A stretch of 64,000 nt of DNA, taken from positions 21,398,976 through 21,462,975 of the forward strand of contig JAOANR010000004.1 of NCBI GenBank assembly GCA_030278955.1. The letters run 5' to 3'. The DNA is from Hygrophila difformis (lineage: Eukaryota; Streptophyta; Magnoliopsida; Lamiales; Acanthaceae). Both the position numbers and the translations under genes were made by a program. Shown piece after piece: positions 8,858 to 20,299 of this stretch. The notes under the pieces were generated by a model, which was given only the letters and a program-made list of their open reading frames with translations, searched no databases and was not told where the DNA came from. How positions within the stretch are numbered: position 1 is the stretch's first letter; each line of letters starts with the position of its first letter.

Positions 8858-9309
8858 TCTTGAAATGAAAAATAAACCACATTCAAGACTTAGGAAAAAT
8901 TTTTAGGTTTTCAAAAATTTATGTTCATCAAGATGAACTCAATAGCAAACATATCTACACGGAATTAGAATCTAAAACATATTGCTTGCATAAATTAGGT
9001 TGGGTTAACAATTTTATTTTATGAATTTATTCTGGATTTTAGATTTCTCTAAATTCCAGAATTAATTTTCATTAAATATAATATTAACCCAACCGGGAAC
9101 CTGGTTTTTGGAAGCTTTATCTTTCTTTTTGTTGGTTCCTCGAATTCCTGCAAAACAATTATAAGAAAGCATTAGGTTTTCTCCAAATATCAACATCCTC
9201 ACATTTAGAGTCTTAGTACTCTAAATGTTCAATTGATTTTTGGATAGTTTGTCCCAATAAAAATAGGTGGAGCAAGTAATAAATAAGTAAGTAAATATAT
9301 GTATAATAT
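8858..9309 (-). other. Spacer between pol and the internal promoter region, body 1
   Basis: About 450 bases of AT-rich noncoding sequence downstream of the pol stop. It contains the hairpin at 9201-9228 and nothing else I recognise. Confidence 0.6.
9201..9228. repeat. PPT-like hairpin downstream of pol, body 1
   Basis: Two perfect 11-nt arms (ACATTTAGAGT and its complement) flank a 6-nt loop. It is preceded on the plus strand by CAACATCCTC, giving the same CAACATCCTCACATTT motif found at the LTR/PPT junction and at 6776-6792. It lies about 80 bases past the pol stop. Confidence 0.75.
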
Positions 9310-12300
9310 TTATTGAGCATAAGCCGGTTTTGTTGTCATTTGAGCTTCTTTTTCGGGGTCGAACTGCCCAAGATACTCCTTCAATCTGTGTCCATTCACT
9401 ACCAGCTCTCCTTTGTCAGTTCGGATCCTGACAGCTCCACTTTCAAACACGTGCACCACTTCGTATGGCCCTTCCCATCTGGATTTAAGCTTTCCGGGGA
9501 ACAGCTTCAACCTGGAATTGAATAACAAGACATTCTGGCCAACATAGAAGTGTTTAGACTTGATACGATGATCGTGTAACTTCTGGGTCCGCTCTTTATA
9601 AATCCTCGAGCTTTCATAAGCTTGCGCACGTATTTTCTCAATTTCATTGAGGTCCAACTTGCGCTTACTCTGAGCAACTCGTGAGTCAAAATTGAGCGTT
9701 CGTACGGCCCAGTAAGCCTTATGCTCTAGTTCTACGGGCAAATGACAGGCCTTTCCAAAGACGAGTCTGTATGGAGACATCCCAATGGGAGTCTTGAATG
9801 CAGTGCGGTATGCCCATAAAGCATCATTGAGCTTACGTGACCAATCTTTGCGAGTTGTCCCCACAGTGGCCTCGAGTATGTGTTTGATTTCGCGGTTCGA
9901 GACCTCGACTTGACCACTGGTTTCGGGATGGTAAGGCGTGCCGATCTTGTGGAGAATCCCATTTTTGCTCATAAGATTTGCAAATGCTTTATTAACAAAA
10001 TGGGTTCCTCCATCTGATATGATCACCCTGGGTACACCAAATCTATTGAAAATGTTATTTTTCAAAAATTTGACGACCTGGTTGCCATCATTGGTTGGCA
10101 GTGCAACGGCCTCAACCCACTTGGAAACGTAATCGACAGCTACCAAGATGTAATGGTTCCCATCAGATGTCGGGAATGGTCCCATGAAGTCAATACCCCA
10201 TACATCGAAAATCTCGAGAGTGAGAATTCCTTGTTGAGGCATCTCATTCCTCTTGGAGATATTCCCAAGTCTTTGACATCTGTCGCAAGCTTTAACAAAC
10301 GCTTTGCAATCCTCGTAAATGGTAGGCCAATAAAAACCGCACTCGAGCACCTTATGGGCTGTTCGAGTGGGGCCATGGTGACCTCCATATTCCGACTCAT
10401 GGCATTTCTTAGCGATTTGATAAGCCTCGTGCTCAGTTACACATCGTCTGATAATCGAATCTGCACAATGCTTGAAGAGATAAGGATCTTCCCAGAAGTA
10501 GTTAACTACATCTCGGTTGAACCTCGCTTTGTGGCCCCTGCTTTGAAATGGTGGGGTTATTCCGCATGCTAAAAAGTTAGCAATATCGGAAAACCACGGA
10601 CAAGGTTGATCATGAAGATGCAAGGCAAACAGTTGCTCGTCCGGAAAATTCTCATTTACGGCTAGCTCATTTTTATCGTTTTCTAGTCGAGACAAATGGT
10701 CAGCAGCACCATTGTCTCTGCCTTTTCTGTCTTTTATTATAATGTTGAATTCTTGCAACAAAAGTACCCACCTGATTAATCGAGGTTTGGCGTCTTGTTT
10801 GCTAAACAAGTATCTCAGCGCAGAGTGATCTGTGTACACTGTGGTTTTCGTACCAATAAGATATTGTCTGAATTTATCAAACGCAAAAACCACAGCATAC
10901 ATCTCCTTCTCCGTGGTGGTGTAGTTAATTTGGGCCTCATTCAGGGCATGACTTGCGTAATGAATTACACAATGCTTCCCTTCCTTATGTTGCCCAAGAA
11001 CTGCACCCACGGCGAGATCACTTGCATCACACATTACCTCGAAAGGCATTGACCAATCGGGTGGTTGCACTATTGGGGCAGAAATCAACATCTCTTTGAG
11101 CGTGTCAAAGGCTTGAACACACGCTTCATTTATTACGAAAGGATTTTCTTTACAAAGCAAGTTAGTGAGCGGCTTGGCAATTTTAGAAAAGTCTTTAATG
11201 AATCTCCGGTAGAAACTGGCATGCCCTAAGAAACTCCTAACTGCTTTTATTGAATTAGTCAATGGTAGGTTTGAGATGACTGAGACCTTAGCTCTGTCGA
11301 CTTCGATACCTGCGCGCGAGATGCGGTGACCTAACACTATTCCTTCGGTGACCATGAAATGGCACTTCTGCCAGTTCAAAACTAGGTTGGTGTCCTCACA
11401 TCTTTTCAAAATTTGTGCAAGATTAGTCAAACATTCATCAAAAGTATCTCCATACACAGAGAAGTCATCCATGAAAACTTCAATGCATTTTTCGATAAAT
11501 TCTGAGAAAATTGACATCATGCATCTTTGAAATGTGGCAGGCGCATTACAAAGTCCAAAAGGCATGCGCCTGTACGCAAAAGTTCCATATGGGCATGTGA
11601 AAGTGGTCTTGTCATGATCCTCGCCAGCTATTACAATCTGATTATAGCCAGAGTACCCATCCAAAAAGCAATAGAACTCCCTTCCGGCCAACCGCTCTAG
11701 CATCTGATCAATGAATGGCAAGGGGAAATGGTCTTTCCTGGTAGCGGTATTGAGCTTCCGGTAGTCGATGCAAACTCTCCAACCGGTCACTGGACGCGTC
11801 GCCACTTCTTCTCCTTGCTCATTAGTCGTTACACAGATCCCCCCACGTTTCGGTACGACCTGCACTGGGCTAACCCATTTGCTATCAGAGATAGGATAGA
11901 TGATACCAGCATCTAAGAGCTTGATAACTTCTTTCCTTACCACTTCATGCATATGGGGGTTCAGACGCCTTTGTGGTTGCCTTGAGGGCTTGTACTCCTC
12001 TTCCATTAAAATTCTGTGCATGCAAACAGAGGGGCTTATTCCTTTTATATCAGAAATGGTCCATCCGATTGCATGTACATATTTCTTTAGAATGTCTACC
12101 AGAGCTTTTTCTTGTTCTTGTGTCAGCTTGGCAGACACAATCACCGGTAATCTTTTATGTTCAGCGAGAAAGACGTACTTAAGATGATCCGGAAGTATTT
12201 TAAGTTCAAGCTCTGGTGGGCATTCAACGGAAGGCAGTAATTTGCGAGAAATGGATGGGAGAGAGAGATCAGATTTACCTTCAGGATCCTGTGTCAGTAC

Positions 12301-12465
12301 AGGATCCACTTCCTCCTCAGCGGTGCTTTCCTCTTCCTTCGGGATGAACTCAACCCCATCGAATTCTTCAAGGTCCCCAGAGATAGGGTCCTCGAAGTGG
12401 ACAGCGTTGCAGCTCCTTGGTTGCTCCGCACCTTCAGGCTTCAGTACCTGTTTTGTTTGGCTCAT
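9310..12465 (-). CDS. pol: Pol polyprotein: reverse transcriptase, RNase H, integrase (body 1)
   Basis: A 1,051-residue uninterrupted frame. RT occupies about 190-385, with the first catalytic Asp in [10 protein letters not shown] (D269) and FMDD at 331-334. RNase H occupies about 465-595, with D480, E521, D546 and D589. The integrase zinc domain (H689, H696/H697, C727, C730) and the catalytic triad D759, D818 and E854 are present. The C-terminus lacks a chromodomain, as expected for Athila. It copies element RNA to DNA and inserts it in the nucleus. The ATG overlaps the end of gag-pro by 32 bases in the +1 frame, so expression needs frameshifting or reinitiation, unless an ancestral single frame was broken here. 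All key residues are intact. Confidence 0.95.
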   Translation of the reverse strand: MSQTKQVLKPEGAEQPRSCNAVHFEDPISGDLEEFDGVEFIPKEEESTAEEEVDPVLTQDPEGKSDLSLPSISRKLLPSVECPPELELKILPDHLKYVFLAEHKRLPVIVSAKLTQEQEKALVDILKKYVHAIGWTISDIKGISPSVCMHRILMEEEYKPSRQPQRRLNPHMHEVVRKEVIKLLDAGIIYPISDSKWVSPVQVVPKRGGICVTTNEQGEEVATRPVTGWRVCIDYRKLNTATRKDHFPLPFIDQMLERLAGREFYCFLDGYSGYNQIVIAGEDHDKTTFTCPYGTFAYRRMPFGLCNAPATFQRCMMSIFSEFIEKCIEVFMDDFSVYGDTFDECLTNLAQILKRCEDTNLVLNWQKCHFMVTEGIVLGHRISRAGIEVDRAKVSVISNLPLTNSIKAVRSFLGHASFYRRFIKDFSKIAKPLTNLLCKENPFVINEACVQAFDTLKEMLISAPIVQPPDWSMPFEVMCDASDLAVGAVLGQHKEGKHCVIHYASHALNEAQINYTTTEKEMYAVVFAFDKFRQYLIGTKTTVYTDHSALRYLFSKQDAKPRLIRWVLLLQEFNIIIKDRKGRDNGAADHLSRLENDKNELAVNENFPDEQLFALHLHDQPCPWFSDIANFLACGITPPFQSRGHKARFNRDVVNYFWEDPYLFKHCADSIIRRCVTEHEAYQIAKKCHESEYGGHHGPTRTAHKVLECGFYWPTIYEDCKAFVKACDRCQRLGNISKRNEMPQQGILTLEIFDVWGIDFMGPFPTSDGNHYILVAVDYVSKWVEAVALPTNDGNQVVKFLKNNIFNRFGVPRVIISDGGTHFVNKAFANLMSKNGILHKIGTPYHPETSGQVEVSNREIKHILEATVGTTRKDWSRKLNDALWAYRTAFKTPIGMSPYRLVFGKACHLPVELEHKAYWAVRTLNFDSRVAQSKRKLDLNEIEKIRAQAYESSRIYKERTQKLHDHRIKSKHFYVGQNVLLFNSRLKLFPGKLKSRWEGPYEVVHVFESGAVRIRTDKGELVVNGHRLKEYLGQFDPEKEAQMTTKPAYAQ

Positions 12466-13702
12466 CAGTTACAGAGTCTATGCTCTCATCCTCACTCCTA
12501 CTTTCTATTACATCAAATATGGAACAAGATCCCTCATTCGGAAACTTCTGCAGCTGTTCCATGTCAAAGGTGATTTCTTTGTCATCGACCCTCAATGTGT
12601 CTCTTCCAGATTTGGCATCAATCAGTGCACCGCCAGTGGCCAGAAACGGGCGTCCCAGGATAAGTGGCATTTCAGAGTCCTCTTCGATGTCGAGGATGAT
12701 GAAGTCAACCGGGAAAAGAACTTGACCGGTTTTGACTACCACATCCTTGAGGATTCCTACGGGCTTTGTGATTGATCTGTCTGCAAGCTGCAACTTCATC
12801 TTGACTGGTTCAATCTCCCCGAGCCTTAGGCGAATTGCCATGGCTAAGGGCATCACATTGATGCTGGATCCTAGATCACATAACCCCATGGCCCAAGTGC
12901 TCCTCAGATTGATAGGCAATGACTTATACCAGTCCCTAGCACCACTATATAAAGAAAATGGAAACAACATTAGCCTAATAGCATCAGGAGAGACTCCTTG
13001 ATTTTTGATCGTGTCGCAGAGCTCCAGGAAGGTCTGGAGATGATCATGAGGGTCCTCATGATTTGCACCGCAGAACTGATTGTTTTGCACCAAATTAATG
13101 AGTGCCGGTTTGAGCTCGAAATTGCGTGCGGGAAAGTGTGCTCTCCCAGGTCCATCCAGATAGGGCTCTACTATTGGTTGCATGAAGTCTGCCGCTGCTT
13201 GCTGCCGTTGTTGATTTCCTTGTTCAGCTTGGTTCTGATACTGTTGGTGGTAATTGGGAAATTGCTGGAAGTTATGTGGATCTTGTGGGTTGTTCCGAAA
13301 CTGATCTGGATTGAAAGCTTGGTTTTGGTATTGTTGGTTTGGTATGTTTTGATTTTGGTGAAATTGGTTTAGGGGTGGTGGCGGTTGTTGGTGGAATTGC
13401 TGGTATTGTTGCTGATTGGGATTTGGTAGATTCTCCTCTTCGTTGGCACGATTAGGATGTTCTACCATTCCTCCGTCAGCTCCATTACCAGGGTTATTTG
13501 GTGGTTGGTCTATGGGTAAGATTGGGGGAATGTTCTGGTTATCTGCCATGTCTGATAGATTGCTGCTCGATGTTTCGGGTGAAGTGCGGGTCCGACGCTC
13601 CTGCTCTCTCCGTCTTCTGGCTTCTGCCCTCAGTTGGCGAGCGGTCCTTTCTATTTCTAGATCGAACGGTAGCTCCGGCAATGTGTTCCTCCTCCGTTGC
13701 AT
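12434..13702 (-). CDS. gag-pro: Gag-protease fusion with internal deletion (body 1)
   Basis: 422 residues. Residues 1-50 are Arg-rich and 97-170 are Gln/Asn/Pro-rich. Residues 175-270 match the Athila capsid N-terminal part ([32 protein letters not shown]). At residue 270/271 (about 12892) the sequence jumps from LRSTW straight to the protease motif CDLGSS (274-279), then LGRPF. The rest of capsid and any nucleocapsid zinc knuckle are absent, so the protein is far shorter than usual for the family. Protease looks complete from its active site onward. Such a Gag is unlikely to package RNA unaided. The start at 13702 is 130 bases past the second primer site. Confidence 0.9.
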   Translation of the reverse strand: MQRRRNTLPELPFDLEIERTARQLRAEARRRREQERRTRTSPETSSSNLSDMADNQNIPPILPIDQPPNNPGNGADGGMVEHPNRANEEENLPNPNQQQYQQFHQQPPPPLNQFHQNQNIPNQQYQNQAFNPDQFRNNPQDPHNFQQFPNYHQQYQNQAEQGNQQRQQAAADFMQPIVEPYLDGPGRAHFPARNFELKPALINLVQNNQFCGANHEDPHDHLQTFLELCDTIKNQGVSPDAIRLMLFPFSLYSGARDWYKSLPINLRSTWAMGLCDLGSSINVMPLAMAIRLRLGEIEPVKMKLQLADRSITKPVGILKDVVVKTGQVLFPVDFIILDIEEDSEMPLILGRPFLATGGALIDAKSGRDTLRVDDKEITFDMEQLQKFPNEGSCSIFDVIESRSEDESIDSVTDEPNKTGTEA

Positions 13703-13831
13703 AAGCAGTTGGTATCAAGATTTTGACAGTACCTGTACAATCCCCAAGTTAGTGATGGTTTGATAGTATATACAAAAACTATCTATGAGTAAATAAGGAG
13801 TGTAATTCTCCTAGTAAACGGCGCTGCATCC
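13703..13831 (-). other. Leader between primer site and gag, body 1
   Basis: Short untranslated leader with no further feature recognised. Confidence 0.5.
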
Positions 13832-13849
13832 TCCCCGGCAACGGCGCCA
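13832..13849 (-). other. Second copy of the Asp-tRNA primer-binding site, body 1
   Basis: The plus strand reads TCCCCGGCAACGGCGCCA, identical to the 3' end of plant Asp tRNA including CCA, so the minus strand is a perfect 18-nt primer site. It is followed on the plus strand by the same TGAAACTTTTGAC that abuts the other site, so the site and LTR edge have been duplicated together. Confidence 0.85.
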
Positions 13850-13957
13850 TGAAACTTTTGACAAGTTTCATGGTGCAGCCGGGGTAAACAATTCAATCTT
13901 ACTAGACACCAGTGTTCAATACTTAATAAAGTATTGTTTATTACAACTGTCTGCATA

Positions 13958-13975
13958 TCCCCGGCAACGGCGCCA
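13958..13975 (-). other. Asp-tRNA primer-binding site abutting LTR2, body 1
   Basis: Perfect 18-nt complement to the Asp-tRNA 3' end on the minus strand, directly after the LTR terminus AAAGTTTCA. Asp-tRNA priming is typical of Athila elements. This site touches the first TGAAACTTTT encountered from the LTR, so I take it as the working site; 13832-13849 is the alternative. Confidence 0.85.
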
Positions 13976-16095
13976 TGAAACTTTTGACGAGTTTCACTAA
14001 CACGAGTAATTTTCTGAAATCTCAAGTGTGGATTTATTAAATGAAAAGAGTTATGATTTAGAGAAGGGGTTTAAGGATATATTAAGATTTCCCTTTTTAT
14101 TACTCATGTGGGGTGTTTTAATCTCAAACGGCGTTGTGGTCCTCCCCGCCATGAAACTTTTGACAAATATCACGGTGCAACCGGGATTGACCTTCAGTCT
14201 GTCACCCTGAAAGTCCCTGGTATCTGCGCCATGATACTTCTCATAATTTCATGTCACGAAAGCACCTGCCATGAAGCTTTTGAACATCTTCCCACTGTAT
14301 GAGTATTTTCCCAAAATATTGTGTTTTTATTTACTCATGTCAAGAAACTGTGCTCCCGAAAGCGCACGGAGTCAAAAATTGCAGTAATTTATAGTAAGTA
14401 CCGGATCGTTCACTGGAGGATGTGCGATGGAAGCAGGGCCCACGTTGTTTACTAAGATTTTCCACTCGGTTACTCGATTCAAGTTTTGCAAGGTTTTCTA
14501 ACAACTACTTGACATAAATTAAACCAGATCATGAAAGCAGTAAAAATTATTCTACAAAGCATGGTAAACTAGATCGAAGAAAGCAATTAAATCTATACTA
14601 CGGAAGCAATATAAAATTATGCTCCACTATCTAGAAAGCAGGTTTAAATATGACAGAAGGGACAGGGAGAATACAATAAGGATTGGACAAGATTCAGATG
14701 AAGCACAATTAAACTTCCATTTTTAATACACAGATCTTAGCTTGGGATAATCCTCTAGTTAGCTAACTCTCATGCTTTCTACACCATGTTCCCTTTAACA
14801 GACAGGTACTTATGGTGAGAATTTACATGCTCTTATGGCCTCAATTTCTAAGACACCACAGACTCACAACTGCCCTCACATGGCCATGCTAAGGCGTATC
14901 ATTCATCTGTGGTGGATAAGCAACACCTAACATATCATTAGTTGACATGCCAAGTACTCCTATCATTCCTCCATGTCACACCCAAAGTTTCAAATCACGC
15001 CCCAAACCATTCCATAACTCTCAAACCTTTTAACAGATGGACAGCCCCTAATTCTTCCGAATGACCTCTATGAAGGCATTTAAAAGGAAAGCAGTAAGAA
15101 AGCTGTAAAGAAAGCATTTAAATCTATCACTCGGAAGCATTAAAAACGTCTCTTTCCGTTAGTATAAAAGAGCCCCTGGTCTTGGTGACCAGATGCAGAT
15201 CAAGAACCCCCGAGATATCAATAGGCCACAAGGCTTACAACATCTGGGTAGTTATGAGATACAAACTAAATGAAACAGATCCATAAATGAACCTGTTCCG
15301 GATGCACTCACTCAAGACTCAATTCTAGACTTTGGCAGAAGAAGATAGTAGTCGAAGGAATACTCGACCCTACCTTAGAAATTCACCAAGGCCTATATGT
15401 TGTTCCTCTAGTATTATTTATCACATCTCATCTACACCCAAGTGGATATTGACTTAATGCGATATCTAATATCAGATTTCCAACACACAGCAATTTTGAG
15501 AAGCAAATGAATATTTGAAAATCATTCCCTAGACAGGTACTAGACTCTCAATTAAAATACAGATCCTTTCAGTCTAGATGAAACCTAATCGCTGACTCTG
15601 CTTCTAAGCTCTCAAAATCAACCCCCAGTGGAATATGAATTAGTCATAACTGTTGAATTTATCCCTTACTCAGATCCGGATTTTATAAAGGAGTTTTTGT
15701 TGGAAGTTTATTATGGAACATCCGATTTAAATCAAGACTTCTGTGTCCAAGGGGAAGGATCCCCAAAATAGCAATAAGACCAGAACATCTACATAATAGT
15801 ATCATGCATACCAGTATATGAAAAGGAAAAGAAAACACCCCAAAATATATGGTGGGGTTAGACAGAATGCGATACACAAAGATGGATTAGCCTGAGATGA
15901 GAAGAAATCGGCTAAAAAGAGTGCCAGAGATAATTGGGGTTTTCCGGACTGCAAACATCTGCTGTCCGGTTCCCAATTTTCCCAGATGATTGATTTTAGA
16001 CAGAAAGAATTCCAAACAACGGTGACCGCCGTCATTTAGTTTTCTTTTGTCTGTGAGCGGAAGAAAAACCCACATATTTCTTGCTGTAATATGTC

Positions 16096-16123
16096 TTAAC
16101 TGATGTTGGTCAACATCAGTTAA
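16096..16123. repeat. 28-nt palindrome in R/U5 of LTR2
   Basis: Arms TTAACTGATGTTG and its exact complement are separated by 2 nt. It is conserved at 33937-33964 in LTR3. It could form a very stable hairpin in the transcript. Confidence 0.8.
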
Positions 16124-16579
16124 TACTATTGCAACTTGAATTCAGGTTGAGAAATTAAGATAAGGAAAATTAAAACTGTATCTGATTAGGAATTGGCTGA
16201 GTGACTAATCGAAACTCTTAGTGAAGAGAACGCTCGCCGAAGCTTCCACCAACCACTAACCAGATCATGCAGAATAACAGATAATGATTGACACACAGAA
16301 GACGGGTTAGTCGATATCCCTGTGAAGGGACCTTTCACCAACATTAATCTGTGGTGTTTCTCATTATCCGTTCATACACACAATGAAAGAGAAAATAAGA
16401 AAGTAAGAAAATATTTTTGGTATTGTGTGGGTGTTAAGCACACAATAAGTGGACACTTAATGGGTTGAAATGTGTAATGGATAAAGTTAGGTGAAATGGG
16501 CCTAGGCCCAATACACCCATGCAACTTACACAAATCATGAAAAAAATATTTTTGGAGTCTTCAAAATAAAAGGATAGTT

Positions 16580-17034
16580 CAATTCGAATTATTGGGGTAA
16601 TTCGAATTGAGAATGCATGAAGGATGAAGTATTACTTTACCCAATTGATCATTGCTAGAAATTGGAGCATCATCTAATTCGAATTATTGACCAATTCGAA
16701 TTGGACAACTCGAATTGGCGAAGTCCTTTTCTTGCTCAAATTGACTAAGGCATTTACCTCAAGGGGAAGGTGAATTCGAATTGTCCAGCAATTCGAATTA
16801 ATTCGAATTGGACAATTCGAATTGGTAAGAGATGAAGAAATAAACCAAGGCATGAATGGGTGGTATGCAATACAATGTGGTTTCTCATGCCAATTCGAAT
16901 TGTGTGAACCAATTCGAATTAATTCGAATTAGAGAATTCGAATTGGTTGGAAACCACATGAAGGAAATTTTTGGTTGTGCAATTCGAATTTCTTAGGCAA
17001 TTCGAGATAATTCGAATTGCCTCAATTCGAATTA
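16580..17034. repeat. AATTCGAATT palindrome cluster in R/U5 of LTR2
   Basis: About 16 copies of the decamer over 455 bases, inside the transcribed part of the LTR. Unlike the other two clusters I see no strong TATA box directly on its downstream side. Confidence 0.9.
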
Positions 17035-17908
17035 CACATTTTCGAACAATAACAATTTTTGTTCTTATAAGTATGGGTTAGGTGTACACTGTGCGGTTAA
17101 TGATGGGTTTAGATTTACCAAATCCCTCATCTCACATCAATGTCACTTCACAGCCACCCTAGTGAGGTTTTTCAAGAAATAGACAAACACATGTCCAGTG
17201 GGCATTGGCAAGATTCAAACCCTATTTCTACAAACAAAGGATTCAAAGATCAAAGAACCTAAAACATCTAGTTATCTAAGAACTACATGAATAAACTAAG
17301 AACACTCAAGTTATCTAAGGCAGCATAAAATAAAAATCAAGGCAGGAAAAATAAGTCATAAAGGTAAATTCTAACAAACCTTGAAAACATCTAAAACCTA
17401 AGAACACTTATTTGAAGCTCTAAGGCACAAAATCAAGCTAACAACCCACCAAACATGCATTTATTGAGTTTGAATGTCAACTAGGACATAATAAATGTAA
17501 CATAGTTGAAACAAACAAACATGCTAAGCATTTATTTCTAAAGAAAGCATTAAAGAGTGCCAAAACACATGAATAACACCATTTCTGGAAATTTTCTTGT
17601 ATTGGCACTTTGAAAGCAAAATAAAGAACCCAAAACCATCATTAGCTTGAAGGTAGGGTTTATTCTAACTAGAAAGCATGTAAAAATTCTGGAAATGGCT
17701 ACTCTAAGGGTTACACAAACTGCTTCTACACTATACTAAGATCAAAGCATGTAAAAACTATACTACTTGCAAGGAAAATAAACTAAACTACACTAAACTA
17801 CCTACCTAACCCTTAAGGGGTGTGGAACCTCCTGCTGTTCTTTTTGTCCCAGCTGCTTTTTGGCAATTTTCTTTTTTTTTTTTCTCTTGCTCTGTTGTGA
17901 AAGGTCTG

Positions 17909-17947
17909 CTTTTATAGACAAATTTTCGAAACCCTAGGCCCACCAAT
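17909..17947 (-). promoter_or_regulatory. LTR2 core promoter: CCAAT, GGCCCA, telo-box, TATA
   Basis: In minus-strand order: ATTGG (inverted CCAAT, 17943-17947), TGGGCC (17937-17942), a telo-box AAACCCTA read on the plus strand (17929-17936), and CTATAAAAG (17909-17917). The expected start site is about 17885. TGGGCC 'site II' motifs combined with telo-boxes are known from plant ribosomal-protein and proliferation-linked promoters, so expression in dividing cells is a reasonable inference. Confidence 0.65.
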
Positions 17948-17980
17948 GTTGTGCTCATGCTCACACAGCTTCAATGAGTG

Positions 17981-18351
17981 AAGTTCGAATTATCTCAATC
18001 AATTCGAATTAATTCGAATTGTGAGATCTCTTTCTTGAGCTGGAAATGTGGCCTTCAGTTATCAATTCGAATTGTTGTGAAGAATTCGAATTGGTCTTTT
18101 CTCGAATTGGATGAGGGTTTCTGCTTGGTTTCCTTGCATCTGTTGGCAATTCGAATTGTTTGTGCCAATTCGAATTGCACTTCTTCTTGCCTGTGGGTTC
18201 CTTCTCTTCATTCCCTAATTCGAATTATTCAAGCCAATTCGAATTAGCTCTTCTGCATCCCTTCCCAACACTTAACCACTTCTTGTTCTCTTCAGCAATT
18301 CGAATTGTGTGCAATTCGAATTAATTCGAATTGGCACAAACAATTCGAATT
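17981..18351. repeat. AATTCGAATT palindrome cluster in U3 of LTR2
   Basis: About 12 exact decamers immediately upstream of the LTR2 core promoter, with the same arrangement as LTR1 but one unit fewer. Confidence 0.9.
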
Positions 18352-18685
18352 GTGCTTCAACACTTGACCAAAATTCAGTTGTGGGATTTTCAATCTTTTT
18401 CCCATCTTTTTGGATTTTTGTGGGCTATATTATTCTTTTGCCCATCTTTTCATTCCTTTTTCTTTTCTTTTTCCTTTTTTCATGTTTTTGGATTTTTCTA
18501 ACACAAATACAATTTAAAATTGCATATTTTGTGTCTTTTTATTACCGGCTCGATGTTTTTACAAACTAGTATTAATCTGTTAAATTCAACTGCTTTCTTA
18601 TTACAACAAGATGGAAATACGATCAAAATATCCGTCTCAGACACGGAAATGGATTGAAAATAATGGTCAATTTTGGCCATTATCA

Positions 18686-18698
18686 ACATCCTCACATT
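18686..18698 (-). other. Polypurine tract of body 2
   Basis: Same AAATGTGAGGATGT motif preceding the LTR2 start on the minus strand as at 846-858. Confidence 0.65.
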
Positions 18699-20299
18699 TA
18701 ATACTGATCGTCCCCGAGCAGTCAGAGTCAGTGCTCCTAGGAGCTTGGACTCTGCATATTCAATCCATTTGCGTGGCCTCAGAAATTTCATTCTTCTTAT
18801 ATTGGGATAAGACAATCAAAATTACAAGCATTAAACTCTCTTGGTTGCAGTGTTTAATGGAATGATACTTCTCACTTGCATGAACGCACAAACCAATCAT
18901 TATTGTTAATTCTTCTTGAATAGGTGTTTAGAAAAATTCATTGGCTTACTTCTTGAATTCAAGCATGACATGATCATTGATTAATAGAAACAGAGCCTCA
19001 CATATAGTAGAATCGGAAAGTTCACTCACTCTCAAGATTGGTTTTTATCATCAACGCTCAAAATCCAATTCAATTAAATTCTCCCATAAGCTTGCAACTG
19101 GACCAACTCGCCACCGGCTCATTTCCTCAAATCGAGATCCCGAGGTCTTATTCAAGGTTATAACGGGGCATACGGTTGTAACATTTGGTAGGAAAGGAAA
19201 AATATTGGGCTAAAAAGTGACACGACACCATTCCACCATAACTTGGCATTTTTTAGAATTTATGATCATCGTTATTTCTTTCTTTCTTTTGTTTTTTTTC
19301 TTTTCTATTGCATGACATTAGACTTTGTCTAATTTGCTTTGTCATTTGGAATTTATTCTTGTTGAATAGATCTCAACTTTTTTTTTTTTTGAATCGGTTT
19401 ATAGCATACCGATTGATACACATTTGATGATAAAAAATTACAATGCCTTGATGGGATGGCTCATGTACACTTGGGTTTGATTTTCTTGGTCTTTTTGTGA
19501 GGCTGGGAATAATATAGTGGTTTCAAAGAAAAATTAGGCTTAAAGGTTCAAGTTGGTTAATCCTAAAGGGAAAATATTTTTGGGTTTGGAATTCAAACGA
19601 AAGCCAAAATTTTGGGTTTTCTAAGTGCCTCGATCATATGCTCGATTTCGGGAATATGGTATGGTCTTGAATCGGTCCCAATTGCAAGTTCTAGTGTCCT
19701 TTAATCGAATTGATTCACACAATCAAAGAAGGAAATGAGTGATAGTGACTCATGGCTCAAATCTCACATGGTATGGTTTGATCATGTCATACACTTATTC
19801 TCAGATTTAGCCTTTGAAAATTCTTACAGCTTATTCAATCAAATTCTCAACATGAAGATTTGTTTTTCTTTCAAGTGATCATATCATTGGATTTTTATAG
19901 CTCAAAACTTCAAGAATTTATATCATGCATATTTTTAATTGTTTTATCCCAATTTAATAATCTGAAAATTTCATCATCAGCCTAAATTCAACATGTGAAT
20001 TTAGGTGACAGATTTATGCTTGTTTTATGCCGGTTTGTTTAATTGAAAGCAGTAAAAAGACTGTGAACATGCAAGCATGTCACAGCTTGTTTTTGGCGTG
20101 ACAGTCACTTATTCATCTTGGACTGCCACACATCTTTTTCAAATAATAGAGAACTCAAGACGAAATTCTCTTTTGGAAAGCAGTAAATGTACATCAGTTA
20201 CAATAGATTTCCATGGTGAGGATTGAAAGTGCACTGAATGAATGGAAAATCTAATGCATGATGTTTACAATGGAGCTCGCATGAATGTGATCACTTAGC
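18699..20299 (-). other. 3' noncoding region, body 2
   Basis: Counterpart of 859-2459, differing by isolated bases such as at 20058 (G for T). No coding sequence supported. Confidence 0.7.

Larger units (their letters stand above)
13976..18685 (-). repeat. LTR2, shared by bodies 1 and 2 (about 4.71 kb)
   Basis: Minus-strand ends are TGATAATGG (18685) and AAAGTTTCA (13976), giving TG...CA. U3 is about 0.8 kb with the TATA box at 17909-17917; R/U5 is about 3.9 kb without supported coding sequence. The U5 end carries degenerate repeats of the primer-site/LTR-edge module (about 14141 and 14262). The low-coordinate boundary could be 13850 if the other primer site is used. Its length is large for an Athila LTR. 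Confidence 0.85.

Noticed and set aside
16460..16560. A promoter directly downstream of the R/U5 palindrome cluster
   Set aside because: Only weak AT-rich stretches are present; no TATA box comparable to the other two clusters.
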